Part shown: one piece after another, positions 51,871 through 60,363 of the stretch
Numbering within the stretch: position 1 is the first letter of the stretch
Layout of the letters: every line of letters begins with the position of its first letter
Assembly: GCF_002532045.1 (NCBI RefSeq)
Contig: NZ_NWTG01000022.1
Location: forward strand, 1-64,000
Direction: 5' to 3'
Length of the DNA: 64,000 bases
Source of the DNA: Bradyrhizobium sp. C9
GTDB taxonomy: Bacteria; Pseudomonadota; Alphaproteobacteria; Rhizobiales; Xanthobacteraceae
Translations under genes and position numbers: made by a program
Notes under the pieces: model-generated
Database searches by the model: none
Told to the model about the DNA's origin: nothing
The model's input: only the letters and a program-made list of their open reading frames with translations

Positions 51871-52827
51871 ATGACCACAATGACGACCGCTAGCCTGCCA
51901 ACGCGCTGCTATCAGCTAGTGTTGAGTTCCCTGCTGGCTCTTTTCCTCCTGTTCGGGGGCAGTGCGCGACTGCACGCCCAGACCATCGCCGTGATGGTCA
52001 ATGGCGAACCCATCACCAATTTCGACATCGAGCAGCGCGCCAAGCTGAACGCCCTGACCGGCGGCAAGAATCCCGATCGAAAGGCCATCCTCGACGAGCT
52101 GATCGACGAGAAGCTGAAGATCAAGGAAGCCAAGAAATTCGGCGTCGATCCCACCGCCAACGATATCGAACAGTCCTACGGCGGCATGGCCCAGCGGATG
52201 CGGCTCAACAACGACCAGCTGACCAAGGTCCTCGAGAGCAAGGGCATCCGCCCCGATACGCTCAAGCAACGCATCAGGGCCGACATGGTCTGGACCAGCC
52301 TGGTCCGCGGCCGCTTCAAGGAAAGCCTGCAGGTCGGCGAAAAGGACGTCGCCACGGCGGTCAAGGAGACCGGTGATGCACCCGACGCCGAAGCGTTCGA
52401 ATACCGGATGCAGCCGGTCGTTCTGATCGTGCCCCGCGGCTCTCCGCAATCCGAATTCGAGAACCGCCGCAAGGAAGCCGACACCCTGCGCGAGCGCGTC
52501 ACCAGCTGCGAGGAAGCCAACACCTTCTTCAAGTCGATGCGCAACGCCGCGATCCGCGAGATCGTCGTCAAGACGTCGGCCGACCTGCCGCAGTCGCTGC
52601 GCGACATCCTGGACAAGACCCCGGTCGGCCACCTCACCCCTCCCGAAGTCACCAAGCAGGGCATCGAAATGGTCGCCCTCTGCGGCAGGAAGGCGACGAC
52701 CGTGGACACGCCGAAGAAGCGTGAGATGCGGGACAAGATGTACGTGCAGAAGTACGAGGCGAAGTCGAAGGCCTACCTGCAGGAAGTTCGAAAAGCCGCG
52801 ATGATCGAATATCCAGGCGGACGATGA
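51871..52827 (+). CDS. SurA N-terminal-domain chaperone/peptidyl-prolyl isomerase
   Basis: A periplasmic chaperone of the SurA/PpiD family, expected to help fold outer-membrane proteins such as LptD. It has 318 residues. The signal ends near residue 36 (RLHA). The mature start AVMVNGEPITNFDIEQRAKL is the SurA-N signature, followed by a helical NC domain. The C-terminal third corresponds to a single parvulin-like region, but with weak conservation, so isomerase activity is uncertain. It follows lptD and precedes pdxA and rsmA, as surA does in many proteobacteria. Confidence 0.87.
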   Translation: MTTMTTASLPTRCYQLVLSSLLALFLLFGGSARLHAQTIAVMVNGEPITNFDIEQRAKLNALTGGKNPDRKAILDELIDEKLKIKEAKKFGVDPTANDIEQSYGGMAQRMRLNNDQLTKVLESKGIRPDTLKQRIRADMVWTSLVRGRFKESLQVGEKDVATAVKETGDAPDAEAFEYRMQPVVLIVPRGSPQSEFENRRKEADTLRERVTSCEEANTFFKSMRNAAIREIVVKTSADLPQSLRDILDKTPVGHLTPPEVTKQGIEMVALCGRKATTVDTPKKREMRDKMYVQKYEAKSKAYLQEVRKAAMIEYPGGR

Positions 52828-52844
52828 TCGACTATCGTTGACGC

Positions 52845-53846
52845 ATGGCTCAACCTCTCGCACTGACATGCGGCGAGCCCGCAGGCATCGGCCCCGACAT
52901 CACGCTCGCCGCGTGGCTGCGCCGCCGCGAACTCGATCTCCCGCCGTTCTACCTGCTCGGTGACCGCGCGTCGCTCGCCAAGCGCGCGAGGACGCTCGGA
53001 CTTGCCGTCGAGTTTGCCGAGGTCAGCGCCGAGGAGGCATCCGCGGCATTTGCACGGGCCCTGCCCGTCGTTGCGACCGGCAAGGCGGCGACGGCGCAGC
53101 CGGGCAAGCCGGACGGAACGAGCGCAGATGCCGCGCTGGCGTCGATCCGTCAGGGCGTCGCCGATGTCGCGTCGGGCAAGGCCAGCGCCGTCGTCACCAA
53201 TCCGATCGCCAAGAACGTGCTGTACCGCGCCGGCTTCCGCCATCCCGGCCACACCGAATTCCTCGCCGAGCTTGCCGCCCGCGGCGGACCTGCGCCGCAG
53301 CCGGTGATGATGCTGTGGTCGCCGGCGCTCGCCGTCGTCCCGGTGACGATCCATGTCTCGGTCCGCGAGGCGCTGGCGCAATTGTCGACCGACCTGATCG
53401 TGTCGACGGCGCGGATCGTGGTCGCCGACATGAAGGCGCGGTTCGGCCTCGCCTCGCCGCGGCTAGCCGTCGCAGGCCTCAACCCGCATGCCGGCGAAGA
53501 CGGCACGCTCGGCATGGAAGACGTCGAGATCGTCGCGCCCGCGGTCGAGATTCTGCGCCGCGACGGCATTGCCGCCCGCGGCCCGCTGCCGGCCGACACC
53601 ATGTTCCACGCAGCCGCGCGCAAGACCTATGACTGCGCGCTCTGCATGTATCACGACCAGGCGCTGATCCCGATCAAGACCGTCGCGTTCGAGGACGCCG
53701 TCAACGTCACGCTGGGCCTGCCCTTCATCCGGACGTCGCCCGATCACGGCACCGCATTCGATATCGCCGGCACCGGCAAGGCCAATCCCTCGAGCCTGAT
53801 CGCCGCCCTCCGGCTCGCCGCGCGCATGGCCGCGGCATCAAGCTAA
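52845..53846 (+). CDS. pdxA: 4-hydroxythreonine-4-phosphate dehydrogenase
   Basis: NAD-dependent step of the deoxyxylulose-phosphate-dependent pyridoxal-phosphate pathway. It has 333 residues, with the metal histidines in GHTEFLAEL, GLNPHAGEDGTLG and MYHDQALIPIKT. The opening LALTCGEPAGIGPDITL is typical. It follows the SurA-like gene by 17 bases and is immediately abutted by rsmA. Confidence 0.95.
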   Translation: MAQPLALTCGEPAGIGPDITLAAWLRRRELDLPPFYLLGDRASLAKRARTLGLAVEFAEVSAEEASAAFARALPVVATGKAATAQPGKPDGTSADAALASIRQGVADVASGKASAVVTNPIAKNVLYRAGFRHPGHTEFLAELAARGGPAPQPVMMLWSPALAVVPVTIHVSVREALAQLSTDLIVSTARIVVADMKARFGLASPRLAVAGLNPHAGEDGTLGMEDVEIVAPAVEILRRDGIAARGPLPADTMFHAAARKTYDCALCMYHDQALIPIKTVAFEDAVNVTLGLPFIRTSPDHGTAFDIAGTGKANPSSLIAALRLAARMAAASS

Positions 53847-54701
53847 GTGAGCGCGATCGACGATCTGCCACCGCTGCGCGACATCATTCGCGAGCATTCG
53901 TTGTCGGCGCGCAAATCGCTCGGCCAGAATTTTCTGCTCGATCTCAATCTCACCGCTCGCATTGCCCGTGCCGCGGGCCCGCTGGAAGATTCCACCGTGA
54001 TCGAGGTCGGACCCGGCCCCGGCGGACTGACGCGCGCGCTGCTTGCGATGGGCGCCAGGCGCGTCATCGCCATCGAGCGCGACGAGCGCGCGATCGATGC
54101 ACTGGACTACATCGTCAAGCGCTATCCCGGCCGCATCGAGATCGTGCATGGCGACGCGCAGCACTTTGATCCGCGCCCCCTGCTCGATGGCGGCAAGGCC
54201 AAGATCGTCGCCAACCTGCCCTACAACATCGCAACCCAGCTGCTGGTCGACTGGCTGTCGATCGAGCCGTGGCCGCCCTGGTACGACACCATGGTGCTGA
54301 TGTTCCAGCGCGAGGTCGCCGAGCGCATCGTCGCCCATGAGGACGAGGAAGCCTACGGCAGGCTCGCGGTGCTCGCCAACTGGCGCGCCGAAACCAAGAT
54401 CCTGTTCGATATCTCGCCCGCAGCCTTCGTGCCGCAGCCGAAGGTGACATCCTCGGTGGTACGATTGATACCGCGCGCCACTCCGGAGCCGTGCGACCGC
54501 CGCATGCTCGAACAGGTCGCCGCCGCCGCCTTCGGCCAGCGCCGCAAGATGCTGCGCCAGAGCCTGAAATCGCTGTCGGTCGATCCGGCGCGGCTTGCCG
54601 CCGCGGCCGGGATCGACGCGACGCGGCGCGCCGAAACCATCCCGGTCGCGGGCTTTGTTGCCATGGCCAGGGAATTGGCCGATATACGGTCCACAAAATA
54701 G
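53847..54701 (+). CDS. rsmA: 16S rRNA dimethyladenosine transferase (KsgA)
   Basis: Dimethylates two adjacent adenosines in the 3'-terminal helix of 16S rRNA during 30S maturation. It has 284 residues. The SAM-binding motif is VIEVGPGPGGLTRAL, preceded by SLGQNFLLDLNLTARI and followed by the NLPYNIA motif (IVANLPYNIATQLL). GTG at 53847 directly follows the pdxA stop without a gap. Conserved surA-pdxA-rsmA arrangement. Confidence 0.95.
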   Translation: MSAIDDLPPLRDIIREHSLSARKSLGQNFLLDLNLTARIARAAGPLEDSTVIEVGPGPGGLTRALLAMGARRVIAIERDERAIDALDYIVKRYPGRIEIVHGDAQHFDPRPLLDGGKAKIVANLPYNIATQLLVDWLSIEPWPPWYDTMVLMFQREVAERIVAHEDEEAYGRLAVLANWRAETKILFDISPAAFVPQPKVTSSVVRLIPRATPEPCDRRMLEQVAAAAFGQRRKMLRQSLKSLSVDPARLAAAAGIDATRRAETIPVAGFVAMARELADIRSTK

Positions 54702-54720
54702 AACATCAGGAGAAAACGTA

Positions 54721-55779
54721 ATGGCGCGTATGGTTCGCCAATCCCTCGTCAAATTCGATGCACCGCTGTGCGAAACCATCGTCGACACGCCCAAGCCGCA
54801 GGGACGCGAAGTGCTGGTGCGCATCGAGCGCTGCGGCCTGTGTCATTCCGATCTCCACATCCAGGACGGCTACGCCGATCTCGGCGGCGGCAAGAAGCTC
54901 GACACCACCCGCGGCATGACGCTGCCCTTCACGCTCGGCCATGAGATCGCAGGCGTCGTCGACGAAGTCGGTCCCGACGCACCGAAGGATCTGGTCGGAT
55001 CGAAGAAGGCGGTGTTCCCCTGGATCGGCTGCGGCCAGTGCCGCGACTGTCTCGCCGGCGACGAGAATCTCTGCGCCAAGCAGCGCTTCCTCGGCGTCTC
55101 GATCGACGGCGGCTTCGCCACCCACGTGCTGGTGCCCGACGCGAAATACCTGCTCGATTACGATCCGCTTCCGGTCAATCAGGCCGCCACGTTGATGTGC
55201 TCCGGCGTGACCGCCTATGGCGCGCTGAAGCGCCTGGTCGATCGTCCGCGCCAGCGCAATCTGCTGCTCATCGGCCTCGGCGGCGTCGGCATGATGGGCC
55301 TGTCGTTCGCGCAGGCGATGTTCAAGCAGCCGATCGCGGTTGCCGATCTGAGCCCCGCGGCGCGCGAGACCGCGCTGAAGAACGGTGCGGCGGCGGCCTA
55401 CGATCCCGCCGAGCCCGATGTCGTCAAGCGCATGCTGAAGGAGAGCGACGGCGGCTTCGACGGCGTCGTCGACTTTGCCGGCAATGAGAAGTCGATGGCG
55501 TTTGCGGTGTCGACCGTCGCACGCGGCGGCAAGATCGTGGTGTCCGGCCTGATGGGCGGCCAGTTCACGCTGCCGATGGTGCAATGGGTCTACAAGCGCA
55601 TGACCATCGAAGGCTTCATGGTGGGCACGCTGGCCGAGGGCCAGGAGCTGATGGCGCTCGCCCGGGCTGGCAAGATCAAGCCGACGCCGATGAAGGAAGA
55701 GCCGATGGCCGACGTCCAGAAATGGATCGAAGAGCTGCGCGCCGGCAAGGTCGTCGGACGCATCGTCCTTAAGAACTAA
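54721..55779 (+). CDS. Zinc-dependent alcohol dehydrogenase
   Basis: A medium-chain dehydrogenase oxidising a primary or secondary alcohol or related substrate with NAD. The 352-residue protein retains both zinc sites: catalytic CGLCHSDLH with GHE, and the structural cysteines in CGQCRDCLAGDENLC. The nucleotide-binding stretch is LIGLGGVGMMGLSFAQ. AGGAG lies eight bases before the ATG. It is 19 bases downstream of rsmA in the same direction, an unusual addition to the lpt-pdxA-rsmA operon. Substrate unknown. Confidence 0.9.
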   Translation: MARMVRQSLVKFDAPLCETIVDTPKPQGREVLVRIERCGLCHSDLHIQDGYADLGGGKKLDTTRGMTLPFTLGHEIAGVVDEVGPDAPKDLVGSKKAVFPWIGCGQCRDCLAGDENLCAKQRFLGVSIDGGFATHVLVPDAKYLLDYDPLPVNQAATLMCSGVTAYGALKRLVDRPRQRNLLLIGLGGVGMMGLSFAQAMFKQPIAVADLSPAARETALKNGAAAAYDPAEPDVVKRMLKESDGGFDGVVDFAGNEKSMAFAVSTVARGGKIVVSGLMGGQFTLPMVQWVYKRMTIEGFMVGTLAEGQELMALARAGKIKPTPMKEEPMADVQKWIEELRAGKVVGRIVLKN

Positions 55780-55784
55780 GGCAG

Positions 55785-55840
55785 GAAAAGCGCGTAGCGG
55801 TTTTCCCTGCGACAAACGCGGAACGCGTTGGCGCGGAGAT
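55785..55840. repeat. Interspersed repeat with CGACAAACGCG core
   Basis: Contains TGCGACAAACGCGGAACGCG followed by TTGGCGCGGAGAT, with an upstream GCGTAGCGGTTTTCCC. Shares the CGACAAACGCG core and layout with 34872-34933, another intergenic site. Confidence 0.65.
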
Positions 55841-55855
55841 ATTGTTCAGACAAGA

Positions 55856-55888
55856 CGTCCCGCCGGCGTTGCCATCGCCGGCGGGACG
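55856..55888. terminator. Strong hairpin, probable terminator
   Basis: CGTCCCGCCGGCG pairs perfectly with CGCCGGCGGGACG around a seven-base loop; flanking AAGAC and GTCTT extend the symmetry across a short interruption. There is no T-run. It would end the long lptF-ADH transcription unit. Confidence 0.7.
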
Positions 55889-55978
55889 CAGCGGTCTTGC
55901 AGCAAAAACGCGAGCTTTGGTCCTGCGGAACCTGACGGCCGACCGAGCAAATCATTCAGCCCGTGCTCCAGCCTTCCG

Positions 55979-55998
55979 CGCACCGCAATTGCGGTGCG
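55979..55998. promoter_or_regulatory. Perfect 20-base palindrome, candidate operator
   Basis: CGCACCGCAATTGCGGTGCG is a perfect palindrome about 115 bases before the start of the exported protein gene at 56113. It has no loop, so a protein-binding dyad is more likely than an RNA hairpin. No regulator is known. Confidence 0.5.
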
Positions 55999-56112
55999 AC
56001 GCGAGCCTCAATTAAGCCCCACCCGTTCCGGATTTGCGGCGCATTGCGACCCAACTCTTTACCGAGATTGGCGTCACCAGCGTTTGCGTAAAAAAGAATA
56101 CCGGGGACGCGT

Positions 56113-57141
56113 ATGTCAAATCGTTCAGCGAAATTCGCTGCGGCGCTTGCCGTCAGCATGTTGGCCGCTGCCAACTTCACGGCCATGGCCCAGACTGCCG
56201 CCGGCACGGCGAGCACCGATACTACGAATGCCAAGACGGCCGACACCTGTCAGTCCGCGCCGAAGGGAACCGCGCCTGCGGGAAGCCACTGGTTCTATCA
56301 CCTCGACCGCAGCACCCAAAAGAAGTGCTGGTACCTCGGTGACGCCAAGAACAAGGTTGTTGCCAAGACCGCGACCGCGCAGCAGCAGCCCGCGGCCGCC
56401 CCCGACACGGCGACGGCCGACGCGCAGCCGCCGCAGAGCCAGCCGGCGCCGCCACAGCCGGCCATGCGCAAGTCCGTCGCCGATGCCCATGCCGAATGGC
56501 CCTCACCGCAGGCCGCAGCAGCACCGGTCGCGCCGCCCGCCGCCGGTCAAGCCGGCGGTGCGGCAGCGGCCACCGATCCGGCGGCGTCAGGCACGAACGC
56601 CCAGACGTCGGACGTGAACGCCCGATGGCTGGACGCATCGAGCATGGCCGGGACCAACGGAACCCGGCACGCCGCAGACCAGCCGACCGTGGTCGCGCAG
56701 GCGGACGCGTCTCCGCAACCGGCAGCCGCGCCGGCACCCGCCGCCCCCGTGACGGCCGAGGCCTCCGCCGAGAAGTCGTCCTCCTCGACGCAGATGCTGC
56801 TGATCGTGATGATCGGCGCGCTGGCGCTGGCTGGCCTCGTCAGCGCGCTGGTGTTCCGGCTGACCCGCACCCGTACGCCGCCCTACGAGATCAGCGACGA
56901 ATGGCGTGCGCCCTGGGATTCACTCCACACCGAACCGGCGCCACCGATGGCAGTCGTCAGCCGCGACCGTCCGCTGCGCCTGTCGGAGGCCGCGCCGCGC
57001 CGGTCGGAGACACCGGTTCCGCGCCGCGCCGAGACGCCGGCCGCTCGCCGCGAGACGCCGCGAGAGCCGGATCAAACCGAGCAGGACAACAAGCAGATCG
57101 CCGCGATGCTGCAGCGGCTGGCGCGCAGCGCGGCGAACTAA
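56113..57141 (+). CDS. Exported single-pass membrane protein, unknown function
   Basis: A 342-residue protein. Residues 1-26 are a signal peptide (ending AMA). The mature N-terminus has SHWFYHLDRSTQKKCWYL, a motif (W-x-YH-x-DR ... K-CWYL) I associate with other rhizobial exported proteins, and a first cysteine in ADTCQSAP. A long Ala/Pro/Gln linker follows. A hydrophobic helix lies near 235-258 (TQMLLIVMIGALALAGLVSA) and a basic, proline-rich cytoplasmic-type tail (RRSETPVPRRAETPAARRE) ends it. No enzymatic motif. Confidence 0.65.
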   Translation: MSNRSAKFAAALAVSMLAAANFTAMAQTAAGTASTDTTNAKTADTCQSAPKGTAPAGSHWFYHLDRSTQKKCWYLGDAKNKVVAKTATAQQQPAAAPDTATADAQPPQSQPAPPQPAMRKSVADAHAEWPSPQAAAAPVAPPAAGQAGGAAAATDPAASGTNAQTSDVNARWLDASSMAGTNGTRHAADQPTVVAQADASPQPAAAPAPAAPVTAEASAEKSSSSTQMLLIVMIGALALAGLVSALVFRLTRTRTPPYEISDEWRAPWDSLHTEPAPPMAVVSRDRPLRLSEAAPRRSETPVPRRAETPAARRETPREPDQTEQDNKQIAAMLQRLARSAAN

Positions 57142-57218
57142 AGGGCGCGCGAAATGACCGGTGATGCGATCCCTCCGATCGCATCACGATCCCGGATCGG
57201 GCCACGATCCCGGCAAGG

Positions 57219-57872
57219 TTACTTCTCGAGCTGGCGCTGCAGGCCGCGCACGAATTCGGTGAGGCCAGTACGGCGCTCTCGCTTGAGACGCTCGGCCTTC
57301 AGGATCGACTGCACCTCGGCAAAGGCGTCGTCGACGTTCTGGTTGACGACGATGTAGTCGTATTCCGCCCAGTGGCTCAGCTCATGGGTGGCGCGATTCA
57401 TCCGCCCGCGGATGATTTCCTCGGAATCCTGTGCACGGGTGTGCAGCCGCTTCTCGAGGTCGGCGGCCGACGGCGGCAGGATGAAGACGCTGACCACGTC
57501 GGCGCGCGCCTTCTCGCGCAGCTGCTGGGTGCCCTGCCAGTCGATGTCGAACAGCACGTCCTGCCCGGCCGCGAGCGCGGCCTCGACCGGCGCGCGCGGC
57601 GTGCCGTAGCGGTTGTCGAACACGGTGGCCCATTCCAGCAGCTCGCCCTGCTTGGCCATCGCCTCGAACTTGGTCTTGTCGACGAAGAAATAATCACGGC
57701 CCTCGACCTCGCCCGGCCGCTTCGGCCGCGTGGTCGCCGACACCGACATCCTCAGCCCCGGCATGCGGTCGATCAGCATGCGCGACAGCGTCGTCTTGCC
57801 GGCGCCCGAAGGCGAGGACAGGACGAACATCAGTCCGCGCCGCTCAACGCCGTCAAAACCCTGCGCCGTCAT
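57219..57872 (-). CDS. gmk: Guanylate kinase
   Basis: Phosphorylates GMP to GDP. It has 217 residues, with Walker A SSPSGAGKTTLSRML and the GMP-binding ATTRPKRPGEVEGRDYFFV. Its ATG is three bases after the yicC stop and the ribosome site GGAG overlaps that stop, so the genes are coupled. Confidence 0.95.
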   Translation of the reverse strand: MTAQGFDGVERRGLMFVLSSPSGAGKTTLSRMLIDRMPGLRMSVSATTRPKRPGEVEGRDYFFVDKTKFEAMAKQGELLEWATVFDNRYGTPRAPVEAALAAGQDVLFDIDWQGTQQLREKARADVVSVFILPPSAADLEKRLHTRAQDSEEIIRGRMNRATHELSHWAEYDYIVVNQNVDDAFAEVQSILKAERLKRERRTGLTEFVRGLQRQLEK

Positions 57873-57875
57873 CGT

Positions 57876-58763
57876 TCACTCCAGATTTTGGACCTGCTCG
57901 CGGAACTGCTCGACCACGTTCTTCATTTCAAGCCCGGTGTTGGTCAGCTCGACGTCGTTCGACTTCGAGCAGCATGTGTTGACCTCGCGATTGAACTCCT
58001 GGGCGAGGAAGTCGAGCCGCCGCCCGACCGGTCCGCCCTTGCCGATCATTTCGCGCGCCTGGCCGATGTGCGAGGCGATGCGGTCGAGCTCCTCGCGGAT
58101 ATCGGCCTTGGTGGCGATCAGGATCGCCTCCTGGCTCAGCCGGTCGGCATCGAAGCGATCGGAAGTCTCCAGCAATGCTGCGATCTGCTCGGCAAGCCGC
58201 GCCTTGATCGCCTCGGGCTTGCGGCCGGGCGCCGTCTCGGCGCGCTTCGCAAGCCGCTCGATCTCGTCCATCCGTTGCATCAGGATCTGGCCCAGCGCAT
58301 CGCCCTCACGGCGGCGCATCTCGACGAGGCTGCCGAGCGCCTGCTCGAAGGCCTTCGCTGCCGCCTCGCGCGCCGCCTTGTCCTCGTCCTCATCGCTCGC
58401 AGGCTCAACCACCTCGATGACGCCCTTGATGCCGAGCAATCCGTCGATGCTCGGCGCCACCGCGTCGATCCGTTGCGCGAGCTCACCTGCGACCTTCACG
58501 ACCGCGGCCAGCACGTCCTCATTGATCCGGATGGTCTGCGCCGCATCGGTGCGCTTGACGCTGAGATTGGCGTAGACCGTGCCGCGCGACAGCAACTCGC
58601 CGGCCCGCTTCTTGGCGAGGGCTTCCAGTTCGTCCCAACCCGGCGGCAGCCGCAACCGCAGGTCAAAGCCCTTGGCGTTGACCGACTTCAGCTCCCACTC
58701 GAACGTATAGGGACCGCTCGCGCCATGGCTTCGGGCAAAGCCGGTCATGCTCGATAGCGCCAT
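57876..58763 (-). CDS. yicC: YicC/YloC family endoribonuclease
   Basis: A conserved RNase of the YicC family that degrades small RNAs. It has 295 residues with the characteristic start SSMTGFARSHGASGPYTFEW and ELKSVNAKGFDLRLRLP. The C-terminus reads DFLAQEFNREVNTCCSKSND, also conserved. It is directly upstream of gmk and downstream of mltG in the same direction. Confidence 0.93.
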   Translation of the reverse strand: MALSSMTGFARSHGASGPYTFEWELKSVNAKGFDLRLRLPPGWDELEALAKKRAGELLSRGTVYANLSVKRTDAAQTIRINEDVLAAVVKVAGELAQRIDAVAPSIDGLLGIKGVIEVVEPASDEDEDKAAREAAAKAFEQALGSLVEMRRREGDALGQILMQRMDEIERLAKRAETAPGRKPEAIKARLAEQIAALLETSDRFDADRLSQEAILIATKADIREELDRIASHIGQAREMIGKGGPVGRRLDFLAQEFNREVNTCCSKSNDVELTNTGLEMKNVVEQFREQVQNLE

Positions 58764-58895
58764 CGCGTGAAACTCTCCAACAGAAGGATATGGGACTCAC
58801 CCGGAGACGACGAGACTCCTGGGCAGCCGATGCAACTTTAGAACGGATTCCGTGAAAGTGGAATTACGTCCACCCTCGGGAAATGCAGAGCTACG

Positions 58896-58982
58896 GCATG
58901 GTCCGGAAAAGCGTGAAGCGGACTTCCGAAAGACCATGCTCGAACAAGAAGCTAAAGCGCGATGATCGCATCGCGCTTTAGC
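58896..58982. repeat. Interspersed repeat with terminal hairpin
   Basis: Starts GCATGGTCCGGAAAAGCGTG and ends in a perfect 14-base hairpin (GCTAAAGCGCGATG with CATCGCGCTTTAGC, loop ATCG, 58951-58982) that overlaps the last codons of mltG. Likely a repeat that also terminates mltG transcription before yicC. Sequence resembles intergenic repeats seen in Bradyrhizobium, from memory. Confidence 0.7.
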
Positions 58983-60237
58983 GCTGCACGACGGGCGGCG
59001 AAACGGTCTGCTGGGCCGCGCCCTGGCGACCGCTGCGCGGCGGCTTCTTCTGATTGGTGGGCTTCGGCGGCGTAGCCGCCGTGGGATTGGTGTCGGCCGC
59101 GCCGGGCGCCGCGGCGGCAGGCGCAGGATCATCGGCCGGCTCGACGGTGTCGTTCTGGATCTGCTTTTCCGACGCGCGCAGCTTGGCAACGTTCTTGGCG
59201 TGCTGATCGTAGGTTTCGGTAAAGGCGTGGCCGCCGGTTCCGTCTGCAACGAAGAACAGGTCGCGGGTGCGCGCCGGATTGGCGGTCGCCTCCAGCGAGG
59301 CGCGGCCGGGATTGGCGATCGGTCCCGGCGGCAGGCCGTCGATCACATAGGTGTTGTAGGGCGACGGCTGGGTGATCTCGCTGCGCTTGATCGGACGCCC
59401 CAGCGTTCCCTTGCCGCCCACCAGTCCGTAGATGATGGTCGGGTCGGACTGCAGCTTCATCCTCTGCCGCAGGCGGTTGACGAACACGGCGGCGACGCGG
59501 CTGCGCTCGTCGGCGCGGCCGGTTTCCTTCTCGACGATCGAGGCCAGCGTCACCAGCTGGTCCGGCGATTTCAACGGCGAATCGGTGTTGCGGCGTTCCC
59601 AGATCTCCGCGAGCACGCGCTTCTGCGCCTGCTGCAAGCGCTGGATCACCTGGTCGCGCGTGGTGCCGCGGGGGAATTTGTAGGTCTCCGGCAACAGCGT
59701 GCCCTCGCGCGGGATCTCGCGCACCGAGCCGGTGAAGATGTCGTTGTCGGAGAGCCGCGTCACGATCTGCTCCGAGGTCAGACCTTCCGGGATCGTGATG
59801 GCGTGCTGCACCACCTTGCCGTCGACGATGGTGGCGATGACGTCGCGCAGGCTGGCATTCTTCTGGAACGAATATTCGCCGGGCTTGAGGTCGGAGCTCG
59901 CCTTCAGCGCAAACACGCTGCCGATGAAGACCCACGGATTGACGTTGATCACGCCCTCGCGCGACAGCACGTCGGCGATGTCGCGCTTGCCGGCGCGCGC
60001 AGGGATGTTGACGATCTTGTCTTCCTGCAGCGGCCCCGGGGATTCCAGCGTCTGCTTGCCGTAGTAGTAGGTCGCGCCGGCCCCGATCATCAGGATGATC
60101 AGGATGGTGAAGATGGCATTGCCGACGATCACGAAGGGATTGCGGGCGCGATCCGAACGCTTGGGCGGCGGCGGAACCTGTTCGGGCTCCAGCGCCGCAC
60201 GTGGACTCCTCGGTGAAATGGGCGGCCTCTCACTCAT
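58978..60237 (-). CDS. mltG: Endolytic murein transglycosylase
   Basis: Cuts nascent peptidoglycan strands in the periplasm, setting glycan length. It has 419 residues: a cytoplasmic Pro-rich N-terminus, one transmembrane helix at about 35-58, a LysM-like subdomain (GKRDIADVLSREGVIN), and the catalytic YceG domain with LASIVEKETG (catalytic glutamate), KLQSDPTIIYGL and SPYNTYVIDGLPPGPIANPG. A long Pro/Ala tail ends it. No clear ribosome site. Downstream of fabF, as in many alphaproteobacteria. Confidence 0.93.
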   Translation of the reverse strand: MSERPPISPRSPRAALEPEQVPPPPKRSDRARNPFVIVGNAIFTILIILMIGAGATYYYGKQTLESPGPLQEDKIVNIPARAGKRDIADVLSREGVINVNPWVFIGSVFALKASSDLKPGEYSFQKNASLRDVIATIVDGKVVQHAITIPEGLTSEQIVTRLSDNDIFTGSVREIPREGTLLPETYKFPRGTTRDQVIQRLQQAQKRVLAEIWERRNTDSPLKSPDQLVTLASIVEKETGRADERSRVAAVFVNRLRQRMKLQSDPTIIYGLVGGKGTLGRPIKRSEITQPSPYNTYVIDGLPPGPIANPGRASLEATANPARTRDLFFVADGTGGHAFTETYDQHAKNVAKLRASEKQIQNDTVEPADDPAPAAAAPGAADTNPTAATPPKPTNQKKPPRSGRQGAAQQTVSPPVVQR

Positions 60238-60363
60238 CGATGCAAACCAATATCCTGCCGGTTGAATCGTGGCCGGACAAACCCCTGCCCTGCCAATAGC
60301 ATACGCCCGCTATTAGGAGTCACCGCGGAATACGGCAAAACGGTGGACTAGTTCTAAAGACTA

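Larger units (their letters stand above)
55780..56112. other. Intergenic stretch after the alcohol dehydrogenase
   Basis: No gene in about 330 bases. It holds an interspersed repeat (55785-55840), a 13-base hairpin (55856-55888), a perfect 20-base palindrome (55979-55998) and the upstream region of the next gene. Confidence 0.55.
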
